A stretch of DNA of 64,000 bases, from assembly GCF_900104345.1 (NCBI RefSeq), contig NZ_FNJN01000007.1, forward strand, positions 62,001 to 126,000, in the 5' to 3' direction. This DNA comes from Microbacterium testaceum StLB037 (GTDB lineage Bacteria; Actinomycetota; Actinomycetes; Actinomycetales; Microbacteriaceae). This document shows, piece after piece, positions 62,744-64,000 of the stretch (its first letter is position 1; every line of letters starts with the position of its first letter). The translations under genes and the position numbers were made by a program. The notes beneath the pieces are model-generated. The model saw only the letters and a program-made list of their open reading frames with translations. It did no database searches and was not told the origin of the DNA.

Positions 62744-62819
62744 GGGCCTGTGGCGCAGTTGGTAGCGCGCCTCGTTCGCATCGAGGAGGTCAGGGGTTCG
62801 AATCCCCTCAGGTCCACCA
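62744..62819 (+). tRNA. tRNA-Ala (anticodon CGC)
   Basis: A 76-nt tRNA with encoded CCA. Acceptor GGGCCTG/CAGGTCC with one G-T pair, D stem GCGC/GCGC, anticodon stem CCTCG/CGAGG, loop TTCGCAT, anticodon CGC (reads GCG), T arm AGGGG/CCCCT with TTCGAAT, discriminator A, then CCA. Confidence 0.96.
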
Positions 62820-62828
62820 GAACACCAC

Positions 62829-62859
62829 AAGAAGGCCTCCGCTCAGCGGGGGCCTTCTT
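62829..62859. terminator. tRNA-Ala / dedA terminator
   Basis: 14-bp stem with one G-T pair (62829-62842 with 62846-62859), loop TCA, then CGTTTGTC. Confidence 0.85.
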
Positions 62860-62992
62860 CGTTTGTCGCCGGACTCTTCGGGGATGTGCGCACCTTCGCG
62901 CTGTAGGCCTGCGCCCTCGGGCTTCTTCCGCACGGCGGTGAGGAGCACGGGCTCGGATGCCCTCGGCCCCTCGTCCGATGGACGTCTCCGAT

Positions 62993-63649
62993 TCAGTCGG
63001 CCTCCGCCGCGGCGCGTGCCCGGCGAGAGGCGACCGTCTTGCGGACGATCGCGATGATCACGGGTAGTACCGAGATGAGCACGATCACGATCATGAGGAC
63101 GTCGATGTTGTCGACGATGAACGGGATGCCGCCCAGAAGCAGACCGATGAGGGTCATGGCCACGACCCAGAGCGTGGCGCCCAGGGTGTTCCACACGAGG
63201 AACCGGCGATAGTGCATATGCGCGGTCCCGGCTGCCACCGGCACGTACGTCCGCACGATCGGCACGAAGCGTCCGAGCACGAGGGAGCCGCCGCCGTACC
63301 GGGTGAAGAAACGCTCGGCATCGTGCAGACGTTCGGGGCGCAGCACGCGCGCGTCTTCGCGGAAGAGGCGGCGTCCGAAGCGTCGACCGAGCCAGTATCC
63401 GACTTGATCGCCCAGGATCGCGGCGGGGATGCCGACCAGCAGCACCTGCCAGGGCTGGATGCCGAGAGGGCCGGCCAGCACCGCCGCGGTGACCAGCAGG
63501 GAGTCGCCGGGCAGGAACGGGAACAGCACGCCCGACTCGATGAAAATGAGCAGCGCGATGCCCCCGAGCACCCAGGGCCCGAAAGCGTGGAGGATCGACG
63601 CCGCGTCGGGCAGGATCCCGGTCGCCATGGCGACGGAGTGGATGGTCAC
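62993..63649 (-). CDS. dedA: DedA-family membrane protein
   Basis: A 218-residue DedA protein, thought to act in undecaprenyl-phosphate or lipid translocation. FIESGVLFPFLPGDSLLVTAA has the family Glu and PGDS motif; GDQVGYWLGRRFGRRLF and the F[x]RYGGGSLVLGRFVPIVRTY helix with its key Arg residues are intact. Five to six helices. Confidence 0.92.
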   Translation of the reverse strand: MTIHSVAMATGILPDAASILHAFGPWVLGGIALLIFIESGVLFPFLPGDSLLVTAAVLAGPLGIQPWQVLLVGIPAAILGDQVGYWLGRRFGRRLFREDARVLRPERLHDAERFFTRYGGGSLVLGRFVPIVRTYVPVAAGTAHMHYRRFLVWNTLGATLWVVAMTLIGLLLGGIPFIVDNIDVLMIVIVLISVLPVIIAIVRKTVASRRARAAAEAD

Positions 63650-63838
63650 GGCAGGTTCGCTCCCCGATTCGATCCGGCGCGCGTGGGTTCGCGGGCGCCG
63701 GGGCCCGGGGCGACGCTAACGCCCGCGCTCTAAGGAGTCGCCAAGAATCCAAGGATGAGCGGACGAAGCGCGGGTGAATGGCGGGCGGCGCGGCATCCGA
63801 AGCTTCCTCGAAACCGCGCCTGATGGCGCGGCCGGTGC

Positions 63839-64000
63839 CTACGACGCGGGCTCGGGAAGCCGCGCGCCCGCACGGATCTCCTGCAGGGCCCAGGAGTTGC
63901 CGTCGGGATCTGCGAAGAACGCGTAGCGCACCCCGCCGCCCGTGTCCTGCACCGGCGTCACCTCGAGGCCCTTCCCCGCGAGGTCCGCGCGAACGGTGTC
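63839..64000 (-). CDS. VOC/glyoxalase-family protein, 3' part only
   Basis: The last 53 codons of a gene that enters from beyond the window. VRYAFFADPDGNSWALQEI is the conserved end of VOC (glyoxalase/bleomycin-resistance) domains. The rest is outside, so no specific function can be given. Confidence 0.8.
   Translation of the reverse strand, partial: DTVRADLAGKGLEVTPVQDTGGGVRYAFFADPDGNSWALQEIRAGARLPEPAS

Overview
The window is GC-rich (about 70% by eye) chromosomal DNA from an actinobacterium, most likely Microbacterium or a close Microbacteriaceae relative. This rests on the DUF2332, DUF3263, DUF3027 and DUF4032 families, LytR_C, an actinobacterial ImuA'-ImuB-DnaE2 mutasome, an XPB-type helicase with its Helicase_C_3 neighbour, many GTG starts, and promoters with TAGNCT-like -10 boxes set 5-8 nt before the start codon (leaderless pattern). 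There is no phage, transposase, CRISPR array or rRNA. This is ordinary core chromosome with one catabolic block.

Layout. 0-12.6 kb: NAD(P)-binding oxidoreductase, WaaP-like DUF4032 protein, UgpC/MsmK-type ABC ATPase, a DsbA-fold protein without its CXXC, two paralogous small proteins around tRNA-Thr, a nucleoside deaminase remnant, amylosucrase, a DMT-type exporter, nitroreductase-MsrB, DUF2332, DUF3263 and LytR_C. 12.6-27.3 kb: cold-shock protein, CIRCE-controlled groEL, a two-component system, the XPB and Helicase_C_3 pair, a second cold-shock protein with DUF3027, serC, an IdeR/DtxR regulator, an M23 peptidase, a 37-residue leader-like ORF ending in a terminator, HNH nuclease and isochorismatase-like hydrolase. 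27.4-33.3 kb: the SOS mutasome imuA-imuB-dnaE2 behind a LexA box. 33.3-37.1 kb: DUF2510 membrane protein, coaBC, NRDE protein and tRNA-Arg.

37.2-49.4 kb holds a complete phenylacetate pathway in two same-strand transcription units: paaJ-paaF-paaH-paaZ-paaI-paaK and paaABCDE-paaG, separated by one opposing HAD phosphatase gene. Both units start behind nearly the same TetR-type palindrome (17 identical bases), so they should be co-regulated by one repressor that is not encoded here. PaaK makes phenylacetyl-CoA, PaaABCDE epoxidises it, PaaG isomerises to the oxepin, PaaZ opens the ring, and PaaJ/F/H finish beta-oxidation to acetyl-CoA and succinyl-CoA.

49.4-64 kb: a cysteine-free HesB-like protein, a GAF-LuxR regulator divergent from a YjcH-ActP acetate permease pair, an O6-alkylguanine transferase homologue whose catalytic Cys is Val, a 1235-residue SF1 helicase-like protein whose Walker A, Walker B and nuclease motifs are all degenerate, MscL, an FmdB zinc ribbon, 5-formyl-THF cyclo-ligase, galU, a GNAT acetyltransferase, a hendecad coiled-coil membrane protein, tRNA-Ala, DedA and a partial VOC protein.

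The most interesting signals are the two adjacent apparently dead repair-type enzymes (53.7-58.2 kb), a dispersed DNA word GGATGCC/GGCATCC counted about 100 times, the leader peptide with overlapping terminator near 26 kb, and a 19-bp repeat inserted in frame into non-conserved tails of both paaI and paaC. All counts and alignments were made by eye.
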